Assembly (NCBI GenBank): GCA_947177885.1
Contig: CAMWWF010000243.1
Coordinates: 1-5,070, forward strand
From: an uncultured Lachnospiraceae bacterium
GTDB taxonomy: Bacteria; Bacillota_A; Clostridia; Lachnospirales; Lachnospiraceae
Direction: 5' to 3'
Length of the DNA stretch: 5,070 nucleotides
Shown here: piece by piece, positions 5,020-5,070 of the stretch
Numbering within the stretch: position 1 is the stretch's first letter
Layout of the letters: each line of letters starts with the position of its first letter
Notes under the pieces: generated by a model
What the model saw: only the letters and a program-made list of their open reading frames with translations
What the model was told of the DNA's origin: nothing
The model's database searches: none
Program-made: the position numbers and the translations under genes

Positions 5020-5070
5020 ATGAGCAAAATGCGGATGCGCAAGCAGACGCAAAAGCGCGTAAGCGCGAGT
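5020..5070 (+). CDS. Possible start of a further gene, cut by the window edge
   Basis: From an ATG at 5020 the frame stays open for 17 codons to the edge, giving a strongly basic N-terminus (MSKMRMRKQTQKRVSAS). A basic start followed by a membrane segment would suit the missing permease or a secreted protein, but the hydrophobic part, if any, is beyond the window. There is no Shine-Dalgarno sequence, and the 68-nt hairpin ends only 9 nt before the ATG, so this may equally be non-coding. Further in-frame ATGs occur at 5029 and 5035. Confidence 0.25.
   Translation, partial: MSKMRMRKQTQKRVSAS

Overview
The window looks like a chromosomal segment of a Gram-positive anaerobe of the Clostridia, most probably a gut Lachnospiraceae. 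This is an inference from protein character, not a database match. The grounds are strong GGAGG-type Shine-Dalgarno sites, a pyrophosphate-type phosphofructokinase of about 400 residues, and a short two-membrane-segment histidine kinase in an operon-like row with an OmpR-type regulator and a MacB/LolD-type ABC ATPase. Coding GC is high (about 60% in hand-counted lines of the kinase and ABC genes).

Layout. Positions 1-174 (minus) hold the 5' part of a YbaK-type Cys-tRNA(Pro) deacylase, cut by the window edge. Positions 175-603 are a 429-bp intergenic region between this gene and the divergent phosphofructokinase gene. It holds a perfect 13-bp-stem hairpin just upstream of the deacylase ribosome binding site, a 31-bp exact direct repeat in two copies with a second hairpin between them, a stretch with small inverted repeats and a minus-strand coding-like frame, and a good sigma-A promoter with a 14-bp palindrome in its spacer. 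Positions 604-1830 encode the phosphofructokinase. Positions 1831-2143 (313 bp) hold a likely terminator and a further imperfect inverted repeat.

Positions 2144-4929 form a plus-strand row: response regulator, histidine kinase (4-base ATGA overlap), a 103-codon AT-rich orphan frame, and an ABC ATPase. This matches the general plan of a sensing and export or detoxification module of the Bce/peptide-antibiotic type: the kinase has almost no extracytoplasmic domain and probably senses at the membrane or through a transporter, and the regulator would control the transporter genes. The permease that should partner the ATPase is not complete in the window. The ATPase is followed by a 68-nt near-perfect hairpin, then by a possible but weakly supported start at 5020 that runs off the edge.

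No clear new system is visible. The parts most worth a second look are the 68-nt palindrome after the ABC gene, the hairpin/direct-repeat cluster upstream of ybaK, and the low-GC orphan frame that lies in the same reading frame as the kinase after its TAG stop.
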